NCBI GenBank assembly: GCA_005402585.1 | Contig: BIFP01000020.1 | Span: 1 to 64,000, forward strand | DNA: 64,000 bases | Reading direction: 5' to 3' | Source: Micromonosporaceae bacterium KJ-029 | GTDB taxonomy: Bacteria > Actinomycetota > Actinomycetes > Mycobacteriales > Micromonosporaceae | Part shown: piece after piece, positions 41,731 through 50,940 of the stretch | Layout of the letters: every line of letters starts with the position of its first letter | How positions within the stretch are numbered: position 1 is the first letter of the stretch | The notes under the pieces: generated by a model | Databases searched by the model: none | Told to the model about the DNA's origin: nothing | Seen by the model: only the letters and a program-made list of their open reading frames with translations | Position numbers and translations under genes: made by a program

Positions 41731-42726
41731 GTGACCACCGACCCGGTATCCGGATCCGACGACGTCGTCGCCGTCATCGTCGTCACCTACCACAGCGCTG
41801 CCGTGGTGCCCGGGCTGTTGGACTCGCTCGGCCCCGGGCTCACCGGCGTGCGGTGGCACCTCACCGTCGCCGACAACGCCTCGACGGACGGCAGCGCCGA
41901 CGTCGTCCGACGCCTCGCACCCGACGCGCGCGTCGTGGAGACCGGCCGCAACGGCGGCTACTCGGCCGGCATCAACGCGGCCATCGCCGCTGCGGCGCCC
42001 TTCACCTCGGTCCTCATCCTCAACCCGGACATCCGGCTCGCGCCGGGCTGCGGCCGGCTCCTGCTCGACCTGCTGCACCGCCACGGGGACGGCATCGTGG
42101 TGCCCCTGGTGACCATGGCCGACGGCAGCCCCGAGCACACCCTGCGACGTGAACCCACCGTGCTGCGCGCGCTCGGTGACGCGTTCCTCGGCGCCGAACG
42201 GGCCGGCCGGTTCCCGCTGCTCGGAGAGGTGGTCACCGACCCGGCCACCTATCAGCGGGAATCGTCGTCGGACTGGGCCGTCGGCTCCGCCATGCTCATC
42301 GGTGGCCGCTGCTGGGCGACGTGCGCGCCGTGGGACGAGTCGTTCTTCCTCTACTCGGAGGAGACAGACTTCGCCCTACGGGCCCGCGATGCCGGTTTCC
42401 CGACCCGACTGGCCCCCGCCGCCCGGGCCACCCACGTCGGTGGTGACTCGCGCGCCGCCCCATGGCTGTGGCGGTTGCTGACCCTGAACAAGGTGCGGCT
42501 CTACCGGCGCCGGCACGGACGGCTGGCCACGGCCGCGTACTGGGCGGCGATCCTGCTGCGCGAACTCAGCCGCGCCGCCCTGGGCAGCCCGACCAGCCGG
42601 GCGGCGGCGACCGCCCTCCTCCGGCCGGCGGCACTGCGCGAGGTACCCGGCCCACCCGGCGACCGGCGGATCACGGTCGACACCAGGGCCGAGCCGGTTG
42701 AAGATCAGGCTAACGCCAGCGCTTGA
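41731..42726 (+). CDS. GT2 family glycosyltransferase (rhamnosyltransferase-like)
   Basis: A 331-residue GT-A enzyme: VAVIVVTYHSAAVVPGLLDSL, then VADNASTDGSADVV, NGGYSAGINAAI, and ILNPDIRL (DxD-equivalent NPD). WDESFFLYSEETDFALRARDAGF is the conserved acidic catalytic region of WbbL-type rhamnosyltransferases. GTG 41731 is chosen because AAAGAGGAG lies about 10 bases upstream. The gene overlaps the convergent deacetylase gene by 17 bases. Confidence 0.9.
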   Translation: MTTDPVSGSDDVVAVIVVTYHSAAVVPGLLDSLGPGLTGVRWHLTVADNASTDGSADVVRRLAPDARVVETGRNGGYSAGINAAIAAAAPFTSVLILNPDIRLAPGCGRLLLDLLHRHGDGIVVPLVTMADGSPEHTLRREPTVLRALGDAFLGAERAGRFPLLGEVVTDPATYQRESSSDWAVGSAMLIGGRCWATCAPWDESFFLYSEETDFALRARDAGFPTRLAPAARATHVGGDSRAAPWLWRLLTLNKVRLYRRRHGRLATAAYWAAILLRELSRAALGSPTSRAAATALLRPAALREVPGPPGDRRITVDTRAEPVEDQANASA

Positions 42727-43375
42727 CCAGCCCGACCGCGCTCGACCGGGCGCGGCCGACCAGCCCCTGCCCGAAGACGATGTCACGCAGGCTCTCGGCA
42801 GTGTCCTCGGACCGGACGCTGTAACGCGGTTGCAGCCACGCGCTTGACCTGGCCGGACGCCGGTCGCTGGTGAACACCCGCCGGTAGCCGGCCGCCTTCA
42901 GTCGCGACAGGACGGCCCGGTCGTACCGACCGAGGGGGCAGGCGGCCTCGTCGACGGGCTCGCCGGTGATCTCGGCGAGCCGGTCCCGCGCGGTGTGGAA
43001 CTCCTCGGTCGCCTCCTCCGGGGTCAGGCCCCGCCACGGACGGTGCCACATGCCGTGGCTGCCCACCGGCATCCCGTGCCGCCGCAGTTCCCGGACCCCG
43101 TCGGCGTCCACGCTGCCGGGCTCACCCAACCGTCCGGCGATGATGAAGAAGGTGGCGCGCACCTGCCGATCGAGCAGGGCGGGCAGCCCCACCTCGAGAT
43201 CCGAGGCGTTGCCGTCGTCGAAGCTGAGCCGCGCCTGTGGCCACGAGACGACCTCGTCGAGGATCTCCTGGAACCGGTCGACGGTCACCCAGTAGCGATC
43301 CTCACCCGGCTCCAACTCCCGGCGCGGCGTACCGATCCCGTGAAACAGAATGTTGGTCACGCGGTGGTCGGTCAT
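42710..43375 (-). CDS. Polysaccharide deacetylase (NodB/CE4 type)
   Basis: A 221-residue CE4-like protein. LSFDDGNASD (about residues 50-59) is motif 1 with the catalytic/metal Asp pair, and GSHGMWHRPW (about 102-111) is the metal-binding His motif. It likely removes N- or O-acetyl groups from the polysaccharide or its precursors. No signal peptide is visible, so it may act in the cytoplasm on a lipid-linked sugar. The C-terminal 12 bases-coded tail overlaps the end of the convergent glycosyltransferase gene. Confidence 0.85.
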   Translation of the reverse strand: MTDHRVTNILFHGIGTPRRELEPGEDRYWVTVDRFQEILDEVVSWPQARLSFDDGNASDLEVGLPALLDRQVRATFFIIAGRLGEPGSVDADGVRELRRHGMPVGSHGMWHRPWRGLTPEEATEEFHTARDRLAEITGEPVDEAACPLGRYDRAVLSRLKAAGYRRVFTSDRRPARSSAWLQPRYSVRSEDTAESLRDIVFGQGLVGRARSSAVGLVKRWR

Positions 43376-43405
43376 GACTCTCCTGTGGCTCGGACGGGGG
43401 CTGAC

Positions 43406-44611
43406 TCACGAACGGCTCGCGGTCACCCGCTCGGCGATGTACGGCCCGATCGCGAGGGCGGAGGTCGCGGCAGGGGACGGCGCGTTGCGCACCGCCACGA
43501 CCGGGCCGAGGTGGTGGATCCGGAAGTCGTCGACCATCGAGCCGTCCACGTCGACCGCCTGGGCGCGGACACCGGCCCCGGCCCGCTCCACGTCGGCTGC
43601 GGTGAGCCCAGGGACGTAGGTCGCCGCCGAAGCGACGAAGGCTCGTCGGGACAGGCTGCCGTGCAGTTCCCGTACCCCGGCCCGCCAGTGCCGGCGAGCC
43701 AACCGTCGGAACCCGCGCCAGCGGACCGTCTCCCACAGGTCACGGGCGTTGACGGTGCCTGCGTCGTAGCCCTCCCGGGCCAGCGCCAACACCGCGTTCG
43801 GGCCCACCTCGACGTCGCCACCGACCGTCCGGGTCAGGTGGACGCCGAGGAACGGGTAACGGGGATCCGGCACCGGGTAGATCATGCCTCGCACCAGATG
43901 CGTCCGGTCCGCCCGCAGACGGTAGTACTCGCCGCGGAACGGCACGATGGTCGGGCCGGGCTCGTCCCCGGCCAGGCGACTCATCCGGTCGGACTGCAGG
44001 CCGGCGCAGACGACCAGCCGGTCCACCCCGAGTTCGGTGCCGTCCGCTGCCCGCAGGAGCACGGCCGGCGCGGGGCCCGATCCGCCGGTCCGGATCCCGG
44101 TCACCTCGAACCCGAGACGGACCTCCCCGCCGGCCGCACGCACGTCGTCAGCCAGCGCCCGGGCGACGGCGGGAAAGTCGACGATGGCGGTCTTCGGCGA
44201 GTGCAGTGCCGCCAGTCCGCTCGCGTACGGCTCCACCGACGCGATGTCCGGCCCTTCGACCCACCGCAGGCCGGGCACCCGGTTCGCCTGGGCGCGGCGC
44301 TCGATCTCCCGCAGCCCGGGGACCTCCCGCTCGTCCCGGGCGATCAGCAACTTGCCGCACTCGACGTAGGGCAGCCCGCGTTCGCGGCAGTAGGCGGACA
44401 ACGCCTCACGTCCACGCCGGCACAGCTCGGCCTTCAGCGAGCCGGGCGGGTAGTACAGACCAGCGTGTGCGACACCGCTGTTGTGCCCGGTCTGGTGCCG
44501 GGCAACCTCGTCCTCCTTGTCGACCACGACCACGTCCGCGGACCGAGCCAGCTCACGGGCGACCGCCAGACCCACGATGCCGGCGCCGATCACGCCAATG
44601 CGTTCCGCCAC
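43406..44611 (-). CDS. lhgO: L-2-hydroxyglutarate oxidase-like FAD-dependent oxidoreductase
   Basis: A 401-residue DAO-family flavoprotein. The FAD motif is IGVIGAGIVGLAVARELA near residue 5, then RHQTGHNSGVAHAGLYYPPGSLKAELC is the diagnostic LhgO region. GGDVEVGPNAVLALAREGY and IHHLGPVVAVRNAPSPAATSALAIGPYIAE are also typical. It oxidises L-2-hydroxyglutarate to 2-oxoglutarate, or a similar 2-hydroxy acid. GTG 44611 is preferred because the homology begins here, though its RBS is weak. It is the middle gene of a minus-strand unit (PHPT, this, deacetylase), an unusual place for it. Confidence 0.85.
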   Translation of the reverse strand: MAERIGVIGAGIVGLAVARELARSADVVVVDKEDEVARHQTGHNSGVAHAGLYYPPGSLKAELCRRGREALSAYCRERGLPYVECGKLLIARDEREVPGLREIERRAQANRVPGLRWVEGPDIASVEPYASGLAALHSPKTAIVDFPAVARALADDVRAAGGEVRLGFEVTGIRTGGSGPAPAVLLRAADGTELGVDRLVVCAGLQSDRMSRLAGDEPGPTIVPFRGEYYRLRADRTHLVRGMIYPVPDPRYPFLGVHLTRTVGGDVEVGPNAVLALAREGYDAGTVNARDLWETVRWRGFRRLARRHWRAGVRELHGSLSRRAFVASAATYVPGLTAADVERAGAGVRAQAVDVDGSMVDDFRIHHLGPVVAVRNAPSPAATSALAIGPYIAERVTASRS

Positions 44612-44718
44612 GGTCAGAGGGCCCGCAGCCGCGGGCAGCACCAGGTCGCCGGCTTCCTGCGGACAGTCATGACGCGAGCCTAGATCCGGGCCGCGAACAG
44701 CGGTATCCCACCGTACGG

Positions 44719-46224
44719 TCAGTATGCCCCGGAGCTGCGGATGACGGCGCCGAGCGTCCGCAGCAGGATCGTCAGGTCCATCGTCAACGACCAGTTCTCC
44801 ACGTACGACAGGTCCAGCCGGATGGACTCCTCCCACGACAGATCGGATCGGCCGGAAACCTGCCACAGCCCGGTCAGGCCGGGCTTGACCACCAGACGCC
44901 GGCGCATGTCCGGTGGGTAGTTGGCGACCTCGCGGGGCAGTGGCGGCCGCGGTCCGACCAGCGACATGTCACCCTTGACCACGTTGACGAGCTGCGGGAG
45001 TTCGTCCAGCGAGAACCGGCGCAGCCAATGCCCCACCCGGGTCACCCGGGGATCGTCACGGATCTTGAACAGTCCGCCGTCGTGCTCGTTGCGGTCGAGC
45101 AGGTCCGCGAGGCGGTCCTCCGCGTCGGTGTACATCGTCCGGAACTTGTAGATGACGAACAGGCGACCGTTGCGGCCCACCCGCTCCTGCCGGAAGATCA
45201 CCGGCCCGCCGGCCCCCGGCGTCAGCCGGATCAGCAGGGCGATCACCAGCAGCAGTGGAGCGGCCAGGGCCAGCAGCAACAGCGCCGACACCCGGTCGAC
45301 AAACCCCTTCACCAACCGCCGGCCGCCCTTGAGCCGAGGATGCTCGACGTGCAGCATCGGCAGACCGTCGACCGGCCGGATGGTCGTGCGGTCGCCGGCG
45401 ACGTCCACGAGATTGCTGGCGACGATCAGGTCGACGTCGTCACGTTCCAGTTTCCATGCCAAGCGACGCAGGGCGGCCCCGGCGATCTCCGGGCAGGAGA
45501 GCACGACGACGGTGTCCGCACCCGTGCGGCTGACGGCGATCGCCACGTCCTCGAACGCGCCGAGGATCGGCGGCAGGGAGCCGGCGGATTGCCCTACCCG
45601 GGATTCGGCCTGCCCGTACGGCAGGCAGGCGCCGACCACCCCGAGCCCGTGGTAACGCTCGCGGCGCAACCTCCCGGTCATCTCGCCGACGGCGTGCTCG
45701 TGGCCGACCAGGATCACCCGGTGCAGCCGTTCACCGCGGGCCCAGGAGCGGTGCAGTCGCTGGCGGAGGAGGTATCGCATTACGACGCCGGCGACGACCA
45801 TCAGCGGCATCGCGATAATCACGTAGCCTCTGGCGAGCCGCAAGTCGAACATGAGCGCGACAATCGCCAACGTGGTGGTAAGGGCGAGACCGGATCGCAC
45901 CACCCGGGCGTACTCGTCATTCCCTACAAAGAGATAACGCGTTTCGTACGCTCGGTTAAGGGCGAGAGTCGCCAGCCAGGCGAAGGGCAGCGCAATAGTG
46001 AGCCAGAGGTACCCTCGGTTATGCGATTCGGCCGTTTGTGGGCCGAACCGGAGGCCGAGGGCGACGACCGCCGACACCAGACCCACCATCAGATCGACCA
46101 GACACAGGCTGCCCACGTATCGGGGCTGCCAGCCACTCCGCCTCAACCCAGCGACGTTCACCGATGGCGGCGTCGAAGCGGTACGGCTACGTTCGGCAAC
46201 CGGCGCCAATTCCACCGAATTCAC
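44719..46224 (-). CDS. Undecaprenyl-phosphate phosphoglycosyltransferase (WbaP/PHPT type)
   Basis: A 501-residue polyprenyl phosphate hexose-1-phosphate transferase. An N-terminal part with about four membrane helices and a Rossmann-like domain (VILVGHEHAVGEMTGRLRRERYHGLGVVGACLP) is followed by the catalytic domain from about residue 305: VIFRQERVGRNGRLFVIYKFRTM, DELPQLVNVVKGDMSLVGPRPPLPRE and GLTGLWQVSGRSDLSWEE. It transfers the first sugar phosphate to undecaprenyl phosphate and so starts the repeat unit. It sets the initiating point of this polysaccharide locus. Confidence 0.93.
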   Translation of the reverse strand: MNSVELAPVAERSRTASTPPSVNVAGLRRSGWQPRYVGSLCLVDLMVGLVSAVVALGLRFGPQTAESHNRGYLWLTIALPFAWLATLALNRAYETRYLFVGNDEYARVVRSGLALTTTLAIVALMFDLRLARGYVIIAMPLMVVAGVVMRYLLRQRLHRSWARGERLHRVILVGHEHAVGEMTGRLRRERYHGLGVVGACLPYGQAESRVGQSAGSLPPILGAFEDVAIAVSRTGADTVVVLSCPEIAGAALRRLAWKLERDDVDLIVASNLVDVAGDRTTIRPVDGLPMLHVEHPRLKGGRRLVKGFVDRVSALLLLALAAPLLLVIALLIRLTPGAGGPVIFRQERVGRNGRLFVIYKFRTMYTDAEDRLADLLDRNEHDGGLFKIRDDPRVTRVGHWLRRFSLDELPQLVNVVKGDMSLVGPRPPLPREVANYPPDMRRRLVVKPGLTGLWQVSGRSDLSWEESIRLDLSYVENWSLTMDLTILLRTLGAVIRSSGAY

Positions 46225-46869
46225 GAAGCCTCCATCGCTCGTCCGCCGGCGATTCGCCGTACGGTTCGTCTGACCCGCGCTGCTGCGTCAGGCAGAAACA
46301 ACCGCGCCCAGCGGGGAGGCTTCCCCCGGAAGGCGCGTACGAGATCTGTCGAGGATGCGTGTGGTCCCCCCGGATCACATCGCGAGATTAGTTTGATTTC
46401 CCCCGGCTCAGAAGTCAGAACGCCGACAGCTACTCACATGCAACCGACTCGGCGTCGGCCGGCAATCCGCCCGGCTGCCCCACCCCATCCGTCCAGAGTC
46501 GGCGGTACGACTTTCGGACGGGCAGGATCATGTTCCGGTCCGGGCCGGACAACGAAGGTCGCGCCGGCCGCCGTCACCTCGGCAGGATGAGCCGCCGTCC
46601 ATGCTGGTGTCGCCGACGCGACCGGAGAACGACCTCCACCCGCGTAGACTTCCCGACCCGCGAGGATCCTCAGCTAATCGGGTGAATCGTTCGGTGCCGG
46701 TGACGCGGAGCAGGCCGATCGCGGAGGCTTCGGGGGCGCCGGGTGCGGCCGAGTAGACAACGAGAGTGAGCGCGCGGCTCGCCAACCGTTCACGCGCGGA
46801 GCAGCACTGCGGCGACGGCGACGGGCGCCGGGGATACGCGGGGGAAACTCAAGTTTCCACTGTCTGCGC
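46225..46869. other. Intergenic region with no confirmed gene
   Basis: About 645 bases. On the minus strand a frame from a TTG near 46785 reads ALTLVVYSAAPGAPEAS then IGLLRVTGTERFTRLA, which looks protein-like for about 40 residues and then turns to low-complexity Arg/Gly, so it may be a decayed gene. Family not recognised. The rest holds the promoter of the phosphoglycosyltransferase unit. Composition becomes lower in GC near 46380-46440. Confidence 0.35.
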
Positions 46870-47448
46870 TCAGGCAGCCGGCTCAACGTCCGGCTGGACG
46901 TCGACCGCCGATCCGTAGCCGCGCTCGACGATCCGACGAACGGACTCGGCGTACGCGTCCCGACCTTCGGGTGCGAAGGTGCCGAGCCCGTCGACGTACC
47001 GGTTGAACATGCAGAACGCGGCGGCGATCAGGACGGTGTCGTGGATTTCCAGGTCGGTGGCGCCCTCGGCACGGGCGTCGGCGACCAGCTCGGTGGTGAC
47101 GTCACGGCCACTGACCTGGACCGCGCCGGCGATGCGCAGCAGCGCCCGCAGTTTTGCCGAGATCGGGGCGGTATCGAGGTCTGCGCGCACCTGGTCAACG
47201 AGGGCATGGCCCTCGTCGAGCTGCGCCGCTGCGAACGCCGAGTGCGACGCGCAGCAGAAGTTGCACTCGTTGCGCCCGGACACGTACGCGGCGATCAGCT
47301 CTCGCTCGCCGGCCGGGAGCGAGTGAGGAGCGCGCAGCAGCACCTCGGCCAGCTCGTTGAGCGGCTTCGCCGTTTCCGGGCGGTACTGCATCAGGCCGAT
47401 GATGCCGGGAAACTGCTTCTCGTCGAGACCGAGATCGATGTGCGCCAT
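46870..47448 (-). CDS. AhpD-like carboxymuconolactone decarboxylase/peroxidase-related protein
   Basis: A 192-residue protein of the AhpD/CMD fold. The redox CxxC motif is in NECNFCCASHSAFAA (about residues 62-66; three cysteines, the first two forming CxxC), and the following HSAFAAAQLDEG helix carries the usual His. The layout resembles the uncharacterised peroxidase-related enzyme family. It likely removes peroxides using a thiol donor in the cytoplasm. It is separated from the 47795-51665 operon by about 345 bases and probably is an independent unit. Confidence 0.85.
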   Translation of the reverse strand: MAHIDLGLDEKQFPGIIGLMQYRPETAKPLNELAEVLLRAPHSLPAGERELIAAYVSGRNECNFCCASHSAFAAAQLDEGHALVDQVRADLDTAPISAKLRALLRIAGAVQVSGRDVTTELVADARAEGATDLEIHDTVLIAAAFCMFNRYVDGLGTFAPEGRDAYAESVRRIVERGYGSAVDVQPDVEPAA

Positions 47449-47794
47449 AGTTGCGATGCCCTTTCAGCAGTAAGTGCGGCCCGGCCGGACGACACCGCTA
47501 CCGAGGACGGCTGCCGCGGGGCGGCGTGAGTGACGCCGCACGGCCACGATCTCATTCCGCCTGCCGATCGCGCTTCTTCAATCGTGGGCTCTTTCCGGTC
47601 AGGGACTGGCCAAACAGCGAACTGCTCGTCAAGTGAGGCGCCAGATGACGACGGAGGTTCGTTGAGCAGGAGCCGGCCGCGAGCCGGTGGTGCGGTCGCG
47701 GACGAGCAGTTGATCTCGATGCTGGTGCATCGCCGGCCGCGTAGATCACCCTCCATAACGGACGGCAAAGCCAGAGATCATTTGTTGGGACCTC
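47449..47794. other. Intergenic region, no gene seen
   Basis: About 345 bases between the AhpD-like gene and the end of the membrane-protein gene, both on the minus strand. It should hold the AhpD promoter and the operon's terminator. No strong hairpin or coding frame is visible. Confidence 0.45.
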
Positions 47795-49786
47795 TTAGCC
47801 GAGCAGCCCGCGTAGGGCGCCCGCGAGGTCGGTGAGTCTTTCGTCGGCACGTCGGCGTCGGTGTTTCACCCATTCCTTGCCTTCGGCGGCGACACCTTCA
47901 AGGACGTGCAGGGTGTGACCGAGCCCGGCGGCGTCCAGCGACAGTTCAGCGATCTTGGTTGCGTTCTCGTCGTGCTGGAGCGTCTCGTTGTCCGGTTCGC
48001 TCACCCGGACGGAGATGGGTTCGCCGTTGAAGAGCGTCAACTCGAAGCGCTGCTGTCGAGTAGTGATGCCGTCGATCCGGACGGCGGCGACGGCGTCGAA
48101 GCGGTAGTTGAGCCGTTGGGTAGTGCGGCTCGCAGCGGTCTCGAAGTCGAGATCGATGTTGACCTGCCGGACGCCGTCGTCGGTGAGCAGGAACAGCAGC
48201 AGTCGATACCGGGAGTACCGCCACGGACCCTGCGGATACCGCGCCTTCCTGCATGAGGCTGCTGGTGCCTCAATGAAGGCGTGCGCGATCACGTGGCTGG
48301 GGCGAAGCCGGTACTGCCGCATGGCTTCGTCGACCAGGACTCTGCGGTCGCTTTCCAGCCAGGCGGCCATCTCGGTGTCCGACGGCTTGTCGGACAGCTT
48401 CTGGCACCACCGGTGGTATGCGGCCCAGCGGGCCGTCTCCTTGTCGTCCTTTTCCGCCTGGTCATCGGCGACCCTGCGCCGCTCGGCAACGATCCGGAAG
48501 GACGACCGCACTGCTGGCACCGCGGACGCCACCGCGAGCAGGAGCCAACCCGTGCCGGACAAGGGGGCGGTGGCCATGATGGCAGGGACGACCCAGAGGC
48601 TCCCTGCAGCAAGGAAAGCTAGTCCACCGACGTGGAGGGTTTTGCTCCTGGCAGGGACGCGCAACTGCTGGCGGTACGCCGTCAGTGTGTCCCGCTCCCA
48701 TTGCCCTCGGACATCGCCCACCAGGTATCGGACGAGCCAGGCGACTCGGTCGGCCTCGACGCGCTGTTCCCGGTAGAGCTCGACCACCTCGTCGCGGAGG
48801 TGCCGCTGGATCCCTGCCGTCTGGGCGAGCCAGTAGATCCGGTCGGTTCCTCGGGGGACGTACCGGCCGAAGTAGCGGTCGAAAAGCCGGTCGACCTTGC
48901 GGGCGAAGCCTCCCGGTGGTGCCTCTCGTCGCCGCTGATGGGGTGGACGGATCTGTGCTTCCTTCGCGCGCAGCCGTGTCCCGCGGTAGTACCGGTCCGC
49001 CCCGCCGACGCAAAACGCGGCCAGTCCGACCAGGCAGGTGAGCAGACCGAGGAACGGGTCGAGCGTGCCGCGAGCCGCCACCAGCGCGATGAGCTGCGCT
49101 ACGGCGAGAGTGAAAGCGGCAGCGCCGGCGCCGGCGCGTAGCCAATCGCGGAGAGGAACGACAGCGGGCTGGACCGGTAGGGTCCGAGGCTGAGCGGGTG
49201 TGGGGTGAAAGAACTTCCAGACCCGGTCGAATCGGTCCTCCGCTGTCCGCTGCGATTTCGCCAGGGCGACGGACTTCCGCCACATCTCTTCTTGCATCGC
49301 GCCCTCGAGCAGCGCCTCGAGGTGGCCGTAGATCCCGTCGCGCTGACGCTGGTTCAGCGCGTCGATCTCCTTGACCACAAGATCTGTCTCGCCGGCGCTG
49401 ACGGGAGCCAGGAGGCGGATGATCACCTTTAACCCCGCCGCCCACTCGTCATGGTCGTCGAGGTGGGGCAGGCTGGCGCAGATGGCGGTGAGGTGATCCA
49501 GTTCCTCGGGGGCGAGTTGGCGCAGGGTGCGTCCGCTCAACAAGGCGATGAGCCGGTGGAACTGGACCTCCGTGGTGACATACCCACCGGCGACCGCCTT
49601 CTCGATCAGCTTGCGCGCCTGATCACGGACCCGCGCGTCGAGATACCTCAACGCGAAGGTGAACTCCTCCTCCGGACTAGGGTCCGGCGGCGGCCGGTAG
49701 AAGTTGATGTCACCGTGGACTACCCCTGCCTGTACGTCGACGTGCGCATCTCCTTGGGCGACGTTGGTCGCGGTGGGCGTCGTCAT
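47795..49786 (-). CDS. Membrane protein with N-terminal RHIM/amyloid-like motif, unknown family
   Basis: A 663-residue protein that I cannot place in a named family. Residues 8-30 (NVAQGDAHVDVQAGVVHGDI...) are a V-Q-A-G motif resembling bacterial RHIM-like/amyloid signalling sequences, and the same motif recurs in the protein encoded upstream. Residues 35-210 are a soluble helical region. Two helical hairpins follow: TM pair near 218-262 (AAAFTLAVAQLIALVAARG; FLGLLTCLVGLAAFCVGG) and a second near 385-425 (GGLAFLAAGSLWVVPAIMATAPLSGTGWLLLAVASA). The C-terminal 240 residues are soluble and charged. ATG 49786 overlaps the nucleosidase stop (ATGA). Likely the sensor or pore-type partner of the operon. 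Confidence 0.7.
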   Translation of the reverse strand: MTTPTATNVAQGDAHVDVQAGVVHGDINFYRPPPDPSPEEEFTFALRYLDARVRDQARKLIEKAVAGGYVTTEVQFHRLIALLSGRTLRQLAPEELDHLTAICASLPHLDDHDEWAAGLKVIIRLLAPVSAGETDLVVKEIDALNQRQRDGIYGHLEALLEGAMQEEMWRKSVALAKSQRTAEDRFDRVWKFFHPTPAQPRTLPVQPAVVPLRDWLRAGAGAAAFTLAVAQLIALVAARGTLDPFLGLLTCLVGLAAFCVGGADRYYRGTRLRAKEAQIRPPHQRRREAPPGGFARKVDRLFDRYFGRYVPRGTDRIYWLAQTAGIQRHLRDEVVELYREQRVEADRVAWLVRYLVGDVRGQWERDTLTAYRQQLRVPARSKTLHVGGLAFLAAGSLWVVPAIMATAPLSGTGWLLLAVASAVPAVRSSFRIVAERRRVADDQAEKDDKETARWAAYHRWCQKLSDKPSDTEMAAWLESDRRVLVDEAMRQYRLRPSHVIAHAFIEAPAASCRKARYPQGPWRYSRYRLLLFLLTDDGVRQVNIDLDFETAASRTTQRLNYRFDAVAAVRIDGITTRQQRFELTLFNGEPISVRVSEPDNETLQHDENATKIAELSLDAAGLGHTLHVLEGVAAEGKEWVKHRRRRADERLTDLAGALRGLLG

Positions 49787-50940
49787 GACATGCCCCGCAC
49801 CACGGCGATGATCGCCGCAAGCCGCGCCGCAAGCTCAGCCACGTCGGCTACCAGGCCCCGCAACCGCTTGAGCGTGACCATCAGCCCGCTCATCTTCTCG
49901 GGTGTGCCCGCCGAGACGCATTCCGTTGCCGCCTCGAGTTCCGACTCGGCAGCGGCGTAGGTCTCCTCGTCCAACTGTCCGTCGAGGTGGGCCTGCTTGA
50001 GGTGGGTTCGCAGGTCCGCGATGCTCGCCGCCAGGTCGACCGGCCGCTCGACACCAGCGCCGACGGTCACGTTGCCGTAGATCTGCCCGGCCTGCACCCC
50101 GACTTGGGCGTTCCCGGTGGCGATGTTGCGGTTGGTCATCCGCATCGTTGGGCTCCCGTCCCGGTCCGCGCCGTCTCGGCTGGTCGGCCCGTCGATGATC
50201 AGTTCTCGCGCCAGTACGGTGGCGAACGCGGCGGCGTGACGGGCGGCCTTTGGTTGCCAGTTCTGTCCGTCGGTGGCTACCTTGCTGCCGTCGGCGTGGT
50301 CGCTGATGCCGCGCACGACCACCACGGGCAGGGCGCGGTTGAGATGGCCCGCCTGGGCCACACCGGCCGCTTCCATCTCGATCGCCACGGCGTCGTTGTA
50401 GTGCTGGCGGATCCAGCGGGCCTGCTCGGATATCCCCGAGTCCTGCACGACCTCCCCGGCGGCGATCGGCCCGAAGTGGACAGCAGGGGTTGAGCCTGCG
50501 GGAAGATTGCGGTACCAGGCGGTGGACCTGGCGACGTGATGGGCGATCTGGTCGGCCTCATGGGGGATCTCCCACGCCTTCGGTCGGGCCTTCAAACCGT
50601 CGTCCTCGCTGGTGCCGCCGTGGTAGGCGTAGATCTTGCTGGCGACGACGACGTCGCCGAGCCGGATGTTGGGCCACAGACCACCGGCAACTCCAACGAA
50701 CAGGACAGCGGCCGGGGAGAACTCGGCCATAGCCCGCTCCGCGAGCACTGCAGCTGGGTGATTGCCCTTGCCGACCAGCGCCAGCGCTACCTGGCAGTCA
50801 CTTTGGCCGATCCTGCCAACCTCGAAGCGGGTGCCGGCCGGGTGGCGGCGCACCCGCAGGTCGGCCAACTGGTCGCGGACCGCTTCGTACTCGAGGTTCA
50901 GCGCCGTGAGGATCACGACGAGACCACTGTTCGTGCTCAC
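49783..50940 (-). CDS. PNP/MTAN-fold nucleosidase with RHIM/amyloid-like motif, putative defence effector
   Basis: A 385-residue protein. Residues 6-245 are the PNP_UDP phosphorylase/nucleosidase fold: GKGN 58-60 region, LFVGVAGGL (80-88), the EMEAAGVA motif (188-195) with the base-binding Glu, and RGISDHADGS (210-219) with the catalytic Asp, as in MTA/SAH nucleosidases and in PNP-type ATP nucleosidase immune effectors. Residues 272-294 (NIATGNAQVGVQAGQIYG...) repeat the motif found at the start of the neighbouring membrane protein. A helical tail ends the protein (302-385). GTG 50940 follows AAGGAG. It would cleave a purine nucleotide or nucleoside when assembled. Confidence 0.82.
   Translation of the reverse strand: MSTNSGLVVILTALNLEYEAVRDQLADLRVRRHPAGTRFEVGRIGQSDCQVALALVGKGNHPAAVLAERAMAEFSPAAVLFVGVAGGLWPNIRLGDVVVASKIYAYHGGTSEDDGLKARPKAWEIPHEADQIAHHVARSTAWYRNLPAGSTPAVHFGPIAAGEVVQDSGISEQARWIRQHYNDAVAIEMEAAGVAQAGHLNRALPVVVVRGISDHADGSKVATDGQNWQPKAARHAAAFATVLARELIIDGPTSRDGADRDGSPTMRMTNRNIATGNAQVGVQAGQIYGNVTVGAGVERPVDLAASIADLRTHLKQAHLDGQLDEETYAAAESELEAATECVSAGTPEKMSGLMVTLKRLRGLVADVAELAARLAAIIAVVRGMS

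Noticed and set aside
47449..47794. Possible transposase fragment near 47690
   Set aside because: A short reading frame has a transposase-like feel (DEQLISMLV), but no further matching motif, no inverted repeats and no conserved catalytic residues.
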